A stretch of DNA of 10,433 nucleotides from Nostoc sp. CHAB 5834 (GTDB lineage: Bacteria; Cyanobacteriota; Cyanobacteriia; Cyanobacteriales; Nostocaceae): the NCBI GenBank assembly GCA_020829485.1, contig JAIVFU010000184.1, forward strand, positions 1-10,433, given 5' to 3'. The translations under genes and the position numbers were made by a program. Below are positions 1-6,789 of the stretch, one piece after another; positions within the stretch are counted from its first letter, which is position 1; every line of letters begins with the position of its first letter. A model generated the notes under the pieces. The model was not told the origin of the DNA. It saw only the letters and a program-made list of their open reading frames with translations, and made no database searches.

Positions 1-673
1 GGCGTGTGTCGCGGTCGTCCAGCGCCCGGACCCAGGCGTGATCGGTGTCACCCTCGCGAGTCTGCAGCGCCAGTGCGCCCTGGCCCGGGGCGGGCAGGAA
101 GGCGTCCAGCGACAAATACCCCCGCACGGCCTCGGCGCGGCCAAGCCGGTTCAACCCCGAGGCCGCCAGCAGTATGGCGTCGAAGTCGCCCTCGGCGGCT
201 CGCCGCAGTCGGGTGTCGATATTGCCCCTCAGCATCTCGATCTGCAGATCGGGCCGCAGCGTCAGGGCCTGGGCCTGACGCCGCAGGGAGGCGGTGCCGA
301 GGCGACCGCCGTGGGGCAGGGCCTCCAGCGTGTCGAAGTCGCGGCTGATGAAGGCGTCGCGGGCGTCCTCGCGCTCGGGGATGGCGGCGATGGTCAGACC
401 CGGCGGCTGTTCGGCCGGCACGTCCTTCATCGAATGGACGGCGATATCGACGCGGCCGTCCAGCAGGGCCTCCTCGATCTCCTTGGTGAACAGGGCCTTG
501 CCGCCGACCTCCATCAGGCGACGGTCCTGGATCTGATCGCCGGTGGTGACGATCTCGACGAGAACGACCTCCTCGATGGGCAGGCTCATTGAGGAGGCGA
601 TGGCCCGCTGCATCATACCGGATTGGGCCAGGGCGAGGGCGGAGCGGCGGGTGCCGATTCGGATGGTGGGCAT
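1..673 (-). CDS. hemC: Hydroxymethylbilane synthase (porphobilinogen deaminase), 3' end cut by window
   Basis: Joins four porphobilinogen molecules into hydroxymethylbilane, the linear tetrapyrrole of heme synthesis, in the cytoplasm. Translating the minus strand from ATG 673 gives 224 residues open to the window edge; the family is usually about 310-320 residues, so the C-terminal third is missing. Visible hallmarks are the N-terminal RIGTRRSALALAQ (residues 5-17), TTGDQIQDR (43-51), GGKALFTKEIE (57-67), VHSMKDVP (79-86) with the catalytic Asp84, RLGTASLRRQAQ, and MLRGNIDTRL, followed by LPAPGQGALALQ. The cysteine that carries the dipyrromethane cofactor lies beyond the edge. GGA lies just ahead of the start, a weak ribosome-binding site. 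The gene diverges from tsaD. Identification is secure; only the unseen end is uncertain. Confidence 0.96.
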   Translation of the reverse strand, partial: MPTIRIGTRRSALALAQSGMMQRAIASSMSLPIEEVVLVEIVTTGDQIQDRRLMEVGGKALFTKEIEEALLDGRVDIAVHSMKDVPAEQPPGLTIAAIPEREDARDAFISRDFDTLEALPHGGRLGTASLRRQAQALTLRPDLQIEMLRGNIDTRLRRAAEGDFDAILLAASGLNRLGRAEAVRGYLSLDAFLPAPGQGALALQTREGDTDHAWVRALDDRDTR

Positions 674-684
674 TCGGGTCCGTT

Positions 685-715
685 GCGTCAGGGGGGCCGG
701 GTCGTTACCTGACGC
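685..715. repeat. Perfect inverted repeat in the hemC/tsaD divergent spacer
   Basis: GCGTCAGG (685-692) and CCTGACGC (708-715) are exact reverse complements separated by 15 bases. The repeat nearly fills the short gap between the hemC start (673) and the chosen tsaD start (718). It could be a dyad operator read by a dimeric regulator of one or both genes, or an RNA hairpin in the 5' leader of hemC. There is no U-run, so it is not a typical terminator. Its function is inference. Confidence 0.55.
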
Positions 716-717
716 CG

Positions 718-1887
718 GTGGTTACTCCGTCCGACCTTAGCAGCGAAAACGGCGCGGCAAAGCCAAATGCCGACCGCGTCTCGAGCGCCAGCGCCCAGGA
801 CACCGCCCGCGCCCTGACCGTCCTCGGCCTCGAGACCAGCTGCGACGAGACCGCCGCATCGGTCGTGCGGCTGTCGCCTGACGGCGGGTCAGAGGTCCTG
901 TCCTCCATCATCCACAGTCAGATCGAGGATCACGCGGCCTATGGCGGCGTCGTGCCCGAGATCGCGGCCCGCAGCCATGTGGAAATGATCGGCGGGGTCG
1001 CGGCCCGCGCGATGGCCGAGGCCGGCCTGGGCTACGGCGATCTGGACGGGGTCGGCGCGACCGCGGGCCCAGGCCTGGTGGGGGGGGTCATGGTGGGGCT
1101 TGGCTTCGGCAAGGCCGTGGCCGTGGCGCGGAGCCTGCCGTTCGTAGCAGTCAATCATCTGGAGGGCCATGCGGTCTCGGCCCGGCTGGGGGCGCGGGTG
1201 GACTACCCGTTCCTGCTGCTGCTGGTGTCGGGCGGCCATTGCCAGCTCTTGGATGTGCGCGGCATCGGCGACATGAGCCGGCTGGGCACCACCATCGACG
1301 ACGCGGCGGGCGAGGCCTTCGACAAGATCGCCAAGGCGCTCGGCCTTGGCTATCCCGGCGGACCCGCGCTTGAGCGGCTCGCGGCGAACGGCGACGGATC
1401 GCGCTTCGACCTGCCGAGGGCACTGCTGGGCCGCAAGGATTGCGACTTTTCTTTCAGTGGCCTCAAAACGGCGGCCTCGCGCCTCGCCCAGACGCTGGAG
1501 ACCGACCAGGACCGGGCCGACCTCGCCGACGCCGTCCAGACGGCGATCGCGCGGCAGTTGTCGGAGCGATCGGACCGCGCCATGGCCGACCATTCCGGGC
1601 GGCACGGGGGCGGGACCTTCGTCGTCGCGGGAGGCGTGGCGGCGAACGGGACGGTTCGGCGCGTGTTGGAACAGACGGCGGCGCGGCGAGGTTTCAGTTT
1701 CCTCGCGCCGCCCCTGGCCTATTGCACCGACAACGCCGCCATGATCGCCCTCGCTGCCGCCGAGCGCCTGAGGCTTGGTCTCGTGTCCGACATCGACGCC
1801 CCGGCGCGACCCCGCTGGCCGCTGGACGAAGCGCGGGCGATCGCCGACCCTGTCCACCCGAAGGGGCGCAAGGGCGCCAAGGCCTAG
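718..1887 (+). CDS. tsaD: tRNA N6-adenosine threonylcarbamoyltransferase TsaD
   Basis: Transfers the threonylcarbamoyl group from TC-AMP to A37 of ANN-decoding tRNAs (t6A), working with TsaB and TsaE. The Kae1/Qri7/YgjD-type ATPase fold begins at VLGLETSCDETA (from residue 35). NHLEGHA carries the metal-binding histidines H147 and H151. LLLLVSGGHC, the FSFSGLKTA segment, VAGGVAANG and CTDNAAM with metal ligand D338 complete the signature. The start is uncertain: no in-frame ATG lies upstream of the domain. GTG 718 is the only in-frame ATG/GTG/TTG codon that does not run back into hemC, and gives 389 residues with about 34 non-conserved N-terminal residues. A CTG at 814, just before the conserved core, cannot be excluded, and no clear Shine-Dalgarno precedes 718. 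gpsA follows after 12 bases, so the two are probably co-transcribed. Confidence 0.95.
   Translation: MVTPSDLSSENGAAKPNADRVSSASAQDTARALTVLGLETSCDETAASVVRLSPDGGSEVLSSIIHSQIEDHAAYGGVVPEIAARSHVEMIGGVAARAMAEAGLGYGDLDGVGATAGPGLVGGVMVGLGFGKAVAVARSLPFVAVNHLEGHAVSARLGARVDYPFLLLLVSGGHCQLLDVRGIGDMSRLGTTIDDAAGEAFDKIAKALGLGYPGGPALERLAANGDGSRFDLPRALLGRKDCDFSFSGLKTAASRLAQTLETDQDRADLADAVQTAIARQLSERSDRAMADHSGRHGGGTFVVAGGVAANGTVRRVLEQTAARRGFSFLAPPLAYCTDNAAMIALAAAERLRLGLVSDIDAPARPRWPLDEARAIADPVHPKGRKGAKA
734..760 (-). promoter_or_regulatory. Possible hemC promoter (Caulobacter-type sigma-73)
   Basis: On the minus strand TTGCCGC (760-754) matches six of seven positions of the Caulobacter -35 consensus TTGACGS. 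Twelve bases on is GCTAAGGT (741-734), which matches the GCTA core but not the rest of the -10 consensus GCTANAWC. The spacing falls within the usual 10-14. Transcription would start near 727 and give hemC a leader of about 50 bases holding the inverted repeat. The site would lie inside the 5' end of tsaD if that gene starts at 718. Weak evidence. Confidence 0.25.
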
Positions 1888-1899
1888 CAGGAATCAATC

Positions 1900-2898
1900 A
1901 TGGAATTTCGCAAGGCGGGGGTGATCGGCGCTGGGGCATGGGGCACGGCCCTGGCCCTGGTCTGCGCGCGGGCGGGATTGGATGTGACGCTGCAGGCGCG
2001 CGAGGCCGAGGTGGTCGAAAGCATCCGCGCGCGCCGGATCAACGAGACCTTTCTGCCGGGCGTCGTCCTGGACGAGCGGATCGCGGTGACGCCGGACCTC
2101 GCCGCCTTGTCGGATTGCGACCTGATCCTGGCGGTTCCGCCGGCCCAGTTCATGCGGGCGACCCTTACCGCCTTCGGCCCCCATGCCCGGCCGGGCGCGC
2201 CGATCCTGCTGTGCTCCAAGGGCATCGAGCGCGGGTCGCTGAAGCTGATGACGCAGGTTCTGACAGAAACGGTCCCTACCGCCCCCGCCGCCGTCCTGTC
2301 GGGCCCCAGCTTCGCCGCGGACGTGTCGCGCGGTCTGCCGACGGCGGTCACCCTGGCCTGCGAGGACGCGGGCCTCGGCGAGGCGCTGATGGCGACGCTT
2401 TCGGCCCCAGGGTTCCGTCCCTATCTGGCGACCGACCTGATCGGAGCCGAGGTTGGGGGCGCGATCAAGAACGTCCTGGCCATCGCCTGCGGCCTGTCCG
2501 AGGGCCGAGGCCTGGGCCGCAGCGCCCACGCGGCCCTGATCACCCGGGGCTTCGCCGAGATGACGCGACTGGGCGTGGCCCTGGGGGCCGAGCCCCAGAC
2601 GGTCGCGGGTCTGTGCGGCCTCGGCGACTTGGTCCTGACCTGTTCCAGCCCGCAGTCGCGCAACATGAGCCTTGGCCTCGCGCTGGGTCAGGGCCAGACG
2701 GTCGAACAGGCCCTGGCGGGCAAACGCTCCGTGGCTGAGGGCTATGAAAGCGCGCCGGCGGTGCGCGAGCTGGCCGCCCGCGCCGGTGTCGAAATGCCCA
2801 TCTGCGAGGGCGTGGCAGCGCTGCTGGCGGGCGAGACCACCGTCGAGGGCCTGATCGACGCCCTGTTGTCGCGACCGTTGAAGTCCGAGCAGGGATGA
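1900..2898 (+). CDS. gpsA: Glycerol-3-phosphate dehydrogenase [NAD(P)+]
   Basis: Reduces dihydroxyacetone phosphate to sn-glycerol 3-phosphate, the backbone for phospholipid synthesis, in the cytoplasm. The 332-residue length is normal. The Rossmann nucleotide-binding motif [10 protein letters not shown] is at residues 10-19, CSKGIE with a conserved Lys at 105-110 (K107), LSGPSFA at 133-139, [13 protein letters not shown] at 186-198 with the catalytic-site Lys190, and [17 protein letters not shown] at 239-255, followed by the C-terminal helical domain. ATG 1900 is preceded by CAGGAA, a plausible ribosome-binding site. The gene lies 12 bases after tsaD, and its TGA overlaps the next start by four bases (ATGA at 2895-2898), pointing to translational coupling with the Rieske protein. 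No anomalies seen. Confidence 0.97.
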   Translation: MEFRKAGVIGAGAWGTALALVCARAGLDVTLQAREAEVVESIRARRINETFLPGVVLDERIAVTPDLAALSDCDLILAVPPAQFMRATLTAFGPHARPGAPILLCSKGIERGSLKLMTQVLTETVPTAPAAVLSGPSFAADVSRGLPTAVTLACEDAGLGEALMATLSAPGFRPYLATDLIGAEVGGAIKNVLAIACGLSEGRGLGRSAHAALITRGFAEMTRLGVALGAEPQTVAGLCGLGDLVLTCSSPQSRNMSLGLALGQGQTVEQALAGKRSVAEGYESAPAVRELAARAGVEMPICEGVAALLAGETTVEGLIDALLSRPLKSEQG

Positions 2899-3272
2899 GC
2901 GAGCCCGCCCCGACGGAGCGCAGGCGCGTCTGGATCACGCCGCCGGGCGTCGCCCTGTGCGCGCTGGAGGACATCGCAGAGCCCGGCTCGCGCGGCTTCG
3001 TGCTCCAGATCGACGGGGCCTATTTCCACGGCTTCGTGGTGCGGAAGAACGGCGAGGTCGCAGGCTGGGTCGATCGCTGCCCCCACGCAGGCTTCCCCAT
3101 CGCGATCGAGCTGGACCGCTATCTGACGCCCGACGGATCGCTGATCCTGTGCGGCTGGCATGGGGCGGTGTTCGAGCCACTCACGGGGGCCTGCGTCGGC
3201 GGGCCCTGCGCGGGCGGAAAGCTGACGCCCTGGCCCGTCGCGGCCGACGGCGGCCTTATCCGGACGGCCTGA
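2895..3272 (+). CDS. Small Rieske [2Fe-2S] domain protein
   Basis: A stand-alone 125-residue Rieske protein, presumably a soluble electron carrier or a ferredoxin-like subunit; there is no signal peptide or membrane segment. The cluster ligands are visible as CPHAG (C62, H64) and CGWHG (C86, H89). H64 and C86 are separated by 21 residues, against about 15-17 in most ferredoxin-type Rieske proteins, so the first ligand loop has a short insertion (around [11 protein letters not shown]). A further C100/C105 pair sits in a [11 protein letters not shown] stretch, where Rieske proteins usually have a G-x-C/GP-A segment. The start overlaps the gpsA stop by ATGA. No oxygenase or reductase partner is nearby, so substrate and partner are unknown. 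It converges on the phasin-like gene with only two bases between stop codons. Confidence 0.9.
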   Translation: MSEPAPTERRRVWITPPGVALCALEDIAEPGSRGFVLQIDGAYFHGFVVRKNGEVAGWVDRCPHAGFPIAIELDRYLTPDGSLILCGWHGAVFEPLTGACVGGPCAGGKLTPWPVAADGGLIRTA

Positions 3273-3274
3273 GC

Positions 3275-3802
3275 CTATCTCTTCAGCCGCCGGGCGTTGG
3301 CGGTCGCGGCGGCATGGATCGGCCTCATGGCCTCGGCCTGAGCCTTCAACAGTTCGGTGTTCAGGCTCAGCATCTGGGTCGCCGTGCGGCTCCACCAGCC
3401 CATGGCATAGCTCATCTGGGCCGAAGCGGCGCCCTGAGGCGTCTTCGCCGCCGCGATGGCGGAGGCCGCGCGGGCGGCGTGGCCGACCTCGTCCATGGCG
3501 GACTTGGACGTGCGGGCGGCGAGGTCGCCGAGCGTGCCCGCGACGGCGGCGGCGGAGGCGCTCATCGCCTCGACCTTCTCGGTGCCCATCAGCGACATCT
3601 CCCGCATGTCGGCCTTCATCGGATTGGCGAACCCTTCGGCCATGATCGCCATCCGGGCGGCGATGACGTCGGAGGCGGCGCGCATCATCTCGCCGCCGTG
3701 GTCGGCGTTGGTCGTCGCGGCCTGAGCGTTGCGGACGGCGCGCTTGCCGTCGCGAAGAGATTTGTCGAGCATGGTCATGTCACCGGCTTGGGCCGCTTTC
3801 AC
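3275..3802 (-). CDS. Phasin-family protein
   Basis: An Ala- and Met-rich, almost wholly helical protein of 175 residues without signal peptide or membrane span. The segment from about 65 to 165 (TEKVEAMSASAAA, then KTPQGAASAQMSYAMGWWSR and LNTELLKAQAEAM) resembles the phasin_2 domain of proteins coating polyhydroxyalkanoate granules; such proteins are amphipathic coiled coils that limit granule size. The longest start is GTG 3802, which overlaps the creatininase-family stop by four bases (GTGA). ATG codons at 3778 and 3772 (residues 9 and 11) are equally plausible, and none has a strong Shine-Dalgarno. No PHA synthase or depolymerase is in the window, so a link to storage granules rests on family resemblance. 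Some phasin-like proteins have other roles, such as membrane or stress functions. Confidence 0.75.
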   Translation of the reverse strand: MKAAQAGDMTMLDKSLRDGKRAVRNAQAATTNADHGGEMMRAASDVIAARMAIMAEGFANPMKADMREMSLMGTEKVEAMSASAAAVAGTLGDLAARTSKSAMDEVGHAARAASAIAAAKTPQGAASAQMSYAMGWWSRTATQMLSLNTELLKAQAEAMRPIHAAATANARRLKR

Positions 3803-4554
3803 CGACCGGGCAAGGCCTCATTGGAGAAGGCGGCGACGTCCTTGAGCAGGGCGGGCACGGCGGCGTCGATGATTCGCTGCCCTTTCTCAGGGCTGGCCTG
3901 GGCCGGATCGGAGCCGATGCGACCGTCGGGAAAGCGGGCGCGGTAGTCCAAGGCATCGCGGATCGGCCCGCTTGGCGCGATCTGAGGGGCGTACTCCGCG
4001 GTCTTGATCCGGTCCGGATACGCGGCCTGGGTCACGGCGATCTCGGACGGCGTCGCGTGCATCCCGTGGCCGGTCGGGAAGATCGCGTTGCACAGACCGT
4101 TCACGCCCGGCAGATCCCACCAGTTCCTGAGCTTCAGCACGAAGGGCGCCGGCTCTTCGACGAAGCTCCATTCGGCGTAGAGCTCCGAAAAGGTCGCCTC
4201 GATCGTGGCGACGTTCCCGCCGTGACCGTTCAGGAGATAGATCCGCTCAAAGCCGTGGCGGCTGAGCGAGCTGACCCAGTCGGTGATCGCGGCCATGAAG
4301 GTCGAGGGCCGAAGGCTGATCGTGCCGGCGAAGGCCAGGTGGTGCTGAGCCATGCCGATGTTGAAGGTCGGGGCGACCACCAGCCCCTCGTCGGCCCTCT
4401 CGGCGGCATGGGCGATGATTTCGGGGCACATCCAGTCGGTGCCGAGCAGACCTGTCGGTCCGTGCTGCTCGTTGGAGCCGATCGGCACGACGACGGTCTT
4501 GGTCGTCGTCAGCCGCGCGTCGATCTCGGGCCAGGAAGAATAGGCGATCAGCAT
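3799..4554 (-). CDS. Creatininase-family amidohydrolase
   Basis: A metal-dependent hydrolase of the creatininase / MftE / FAPy-deformylase superfamily, 251 residues and close to the family norm of about 250-260. Likely metal ligands are in GSNEQHGPTGLLGTD (E29, H31, D40), LNGHGGN (H111) and HATPSE (E171). True creatininase has a Glu two residues after the NGH histidine; here that position is Gly (NGHGGN), as in the broader family, so creatinine is probably not the substrate. ATG 4554 was chosen because GGAG lies about eight bases ahead and similarity begins there. The same frame stays open well upstream through tetR (to about 4911), but that part is Arg-rich antisense-like sequence. The TGA overlaps the phasin-like start. 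Forty-six bases separate it from tetR upstream, with no clear terminator. Substrate unknown. Confidence 0.9.
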   Translation of the reverse strand: MLIAYSSWPEIDARLTTTKTVVVPIGSNEQHGPTGLLGTDWMCPEIIAHAAERADEGLVVAPTFNIGMAQHHLAFAGTISLRPSTFMAAITDWVSSLSRHGFERIYLLNGHGGNVATIEATFSELYAEWSFVEEPAPFVLKLRNWWDLPGVNGLCNAIFPTGHGMHATPSEIAVTQAAYPDRIKTAEYAPQIAPSGPIRDALDYRARFPDGRIGSDPAQASPEKGQRIIDAAVPALLKDVAAFSNEALPGR

Positions 4555-4600
4555 GGAAACACTCCGAACGGGACAGGGGGCGACGCTTACGCTCTGAAGG

Positions 4601-5194
4601 TCACGGCGCGAAGGCCCGCAGGAAACGATCGGCCGTCTCGGCCGCGCGCCGGTCGCGATCAACCACCGGCTCGTCGACCCCCAGAACGCCACGCATGTAT
4701 CCGTGGCCGGTCGCCATGCCGGTGAACATCTCCGCCGCCTGGATCGGGTCGGGAACGCGCAGCCGGCCCAGGCGGTCCTGGTCCGCCAGCCAGAGCGACA
4801 GCCGGCGCAGACTCTCGCCCGGCCCGGCGTCATAGACCGCCTGCGCCAGGTCGGGGTCCTGGGGCGACATGAGTGCGAGGCCCCGCAGACTGGCGCGCCC
4901 GTCAGCGCCAAGAACCTTCTCCAGAAGAGCGCCGGCCAGGGCGGTCAGGACCTCGCGCGGCTCCGCGCCGGACCGCAGGGGCGCGGTGATGGCTTCGGAC
5001 CGGCGCTCGGCGAGGGCGCGACCGATGTCGATCTTGGAAGCATAGCGATTGTACAGGGTCTGTTTGGACACCCCGGCCCGGCGCGCGATTTCGTCCATGG
5101 AGGCCGCCACGCCCTTTTCCGCGAACAGGGCCGAGGCCGCGGCGAGGATGGCCTCCGACTTGCGCTGATCGATCTGTCCGGCGATCCGTGGCAT
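4601..5194 (-). CDS. TetR/AcrR-family transcriptional repressor of the adjacent efflux pump
   Basis: A 197-residue one-component regulator. The N-terminal TetR DNA-binding domain spans about 10-58: SEAILAAASALFAEKGVAA, then the helix-turn-helix MDEIARRAGVSKQTLYNRYASK (33-54). The rest is the helical ligand-binding and dimerisation domain, with LALMSPQDPDLAQAVYDAGP and a C-terminal MFTGMATGHGYMRGVLG segment resembling AefR-type members. Its ATG shares one base with the stop of the efflux permease (TGATG at 5192-5196), so it is translated from the pump transcript and its own level would rise when the pump is induced. The operator at 7960-7975 is the natural target, giving negative autoregulation released by a pump substrate. 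Regulation of the pump is inference from position plus the palindrome; the inducer is unknown. Confidence 0.92.
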   Translation of the reverse strand: MPRIAGQIDQRKSEAILAAASALFAEKGVAASMDEIARRAGVSKQTLYNRYASKIDIGRALAERRSEAITAPLRSGAEPREVLTALAGALLEKVLGADGRASLRGLALMSPQDPDLAQAVYDAGPGESLRRLSLWLADQDRLGRLRVPDPIQAAEMFTGMATGHGYMRGVLGVDEPVVDRDRRAAETADRFLRAFAP

Positions 5195-6789
5195 CAGTGC
5201 GCATCCGCAGGCGCGGGCATGCCCGTTCCCGGTTTCACCGGGCGAGCCAGCAGCGTCAGGACCGCGCAGGCCGCGCAGCCGATGCCCAGCATCGCGAAGG
5301 CGTCGCCGAACGCCAGGGTCGCCGCCTGGCGGTTCAGCATCCCCCAGACCGCCTTCAGCGCCGCGCTGTCAGGGTCGATCGAGCCGGACATGCGCGCCGC
5401 CATACCGGACAGCATCGCCTGCATCCCCGGGCTGGAGGACGGAATAGCCTGGGTCATCTCGCTCATGTGCAGGGCGGTGTTGGTGGTGAGGGAGGTGTTC
5501 AGCACCGCCAACCCGAAGGCGCCGCCCACGTTGCGGAACAGGTTCACCAGGCCCGAGGCATTCTTGACCATGTGCGGCGGCAGGGTCGACATGGTCACCT
5601 GCTGAGCCGCGATCATGGCCAGCATGACACCGGCGCCGCGCATCGCCTGGACGCCCGCGAACTGCCAGAAGCCCCAGTCCGGGGTGACGGCGTGCGCGTC
5701 CCACATGCCCCAGGCGCACATCAGAAAGCCCCCGCACATCAGGATGCGCAGGTCGACGACCCGCACCAGCCGCCCCGCGATCGGCCCGGTCAGGAACATG
5801 GCCAGACCCGAGACCACCATCGTCGTGCCGACTTCGGCCGGCGAATAGTCCCGCACCCGGGACAGGAAAAGCGGCAGCAGGAACGTCCCGCCGAACAGGG
5901 CCGCCCCCACGGTGAAGGTCATCACGACCCCGACCAGGAAGTTGCGGTTGGCGAAGGCCCGCAGCTCCACCACCGGATTGAAATAGCGCAAGGACCGCCA
6001 GACGAAGGCCGGGCCGGTCACGGCCGCGATAACGGTCAGGAGCAGGATCTGATCATCGGCGAACCAGTCGTTCTTGGACCCTTCCTCCAGCACGAACTGC
6101 AGGCTCATCAGGAAGGCGGCCATCAGGCCCAGCCCCCACCAGTCGAACCCCTTGGACAGACTGGGGTCGCCCTTGTCGAAGTCGGCGTATCGCCAGACCA
6201 GGAAGAAGGACACCAGACCGAACGGCACGTTGATGAAGAACAGCCAGTGCCAGCTCATCCACTCGGTCAGATGCCCGCCCAGCGTCGGCCCCACGGTCGG
6301 CGCGAGTGTCACGACCAGTCCGATGAACACCGACGCCGTCACCCGTCGAGAGGCCGGAAAGGCGGTGAAGGCCACGGCGAAGACGGTCGGGATCATGGCC
6401 CCGCCGACGAAGCCCTGGATCGCGCGGAACAGGATCATGACCTCGATGGAGGACGACAGTCCGACCGCGATGCTCATCACGACGAAGCCGGCGCAGCTGA
6501 ACAGAAAGACCTTCTGCGTGCCCCAGAGTCGCGACAGATAGCCCGACAGAGGGATCATCACGACCTCGGGGATCAGATAGGCGGTCTGGATCCAGCTGAT
6601 CTCATCGGCCGAGGCGCCCACGCCGGCCTGGATCTGGGGCAGGGAGGCGGCCACGATCTGGATGTCCAGGATGGCCATGAACTGGCCGATCACCATCCCT
6701 GCGAATCCCAGGATCAGGATCGTCCAGTTGACCTTCGGCTCCGCGCCTGTCGCCGGAGCGACCGGACCGTCCAGCGTCGCGGCGGTCAT
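5194..6789 (-). CDS. DHA2-family MFS multidrug efflux permease (EmrB-like)
   Basis: Inner-membrane proton-driven exporter of 531 residues, the expected size for the 14-helix DHA2 family. After a polar N-terminus, helix 1 starts at about residue 22. Family motifs are LDIQIVAASLPQI (41-53), ISWIQTAYLI (64-73), motif A GYLSRLWGTQKVF (83-95), the LFRAIQGFVGGAMIP helix 4 segment (120-134) and the antiporter motif C APTVGPTLGGHL (163-174), followed by WHWLFFINVPFG. It would pair with the membrane fusion protein encoded just upstream and an outer-membrane TolC-like channel encoded elsewhere. Its ATG overlaps the stop of that gene by four bases (ATGA, 6786-6789), and its stop overlaps the tetR start. 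Substrates of EmrB relatives include hydrophobic uncouplers, antibiotics and fatty acids; which apply here cannot be read from sequence. Confidence 0.95.
   Translation of the reverse strand: MTAATLDGPVAPATGAEPKVNWTILILGFAGMVIGQFMAILDIQIVAASLPQIQAGVGASADEISWIQTAYLIPEVVMIPLSGYLSRLWGTQKVFLFSCAGFVVMSIAVGLSSSIEVMILFRAIQGFVGGAMIPTVFAVAFTAFPASRRVTASVFIGLVVTLAPTVGPTLGGHLTEWMSWHWLFFINVPFGLVSFFLVWRYADFDKGDPSLSKGFDWWGLGLMAAFLMSLQFVLEEGSKNDWFADDQILLLTVIAAVTGPAFVWRSLRYFNPVVELRAFANRNFLVGVVMTFTVGAALFGGTFLLPLFLSRVRDYSPAEVGTTMVVSGLAMFLTGPIAGRLVRVVDLRILMCGGFLMCAWGMWDAHAVTPDWGFWQFAGVQAMRGAGVMLAMIAAQQVTMSTLPPHMVKNASGLVNLFRNVGGAFGLAVLNTSLTTNTALHMSEMTQAIPSSSPGMQAMLSGMAARMSGSIDPDSAALKAVWGMLNRQAATLAFGDAFAMLGIGCAACAVLTLLARPVKPGTGMPAPADAH

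Noticed and set aside
1080..1087. Run of eight G inside tsaD as a possible phase-variable tract
   Set aside because: It encodes a Gly-Gly in a conserved VGGVMVG stretch of an essential gene, and short G runs are common at this GC content.
889..1857. Minus-strand open frame of 322 codons opposite tsaD
   Set aside because: Arg/Gly/His-rich translation without motifs; the opposite strand encodes all TsaD signatures.
3799..4554. Creatininase-family gene as a mycofactocin MftE
   Set aside because: No other mycofactocin genes (precursor peptide, radical SAM enzyme, chaperone) are in the window.
4555..4911. Upstream extension of the creatininase-family frame into tetR
   Set aside because: The added 119 residues overlap tetR in another frame, are Arg-rich and unlike the family. 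ATG 4554 with GGAG explains the start.
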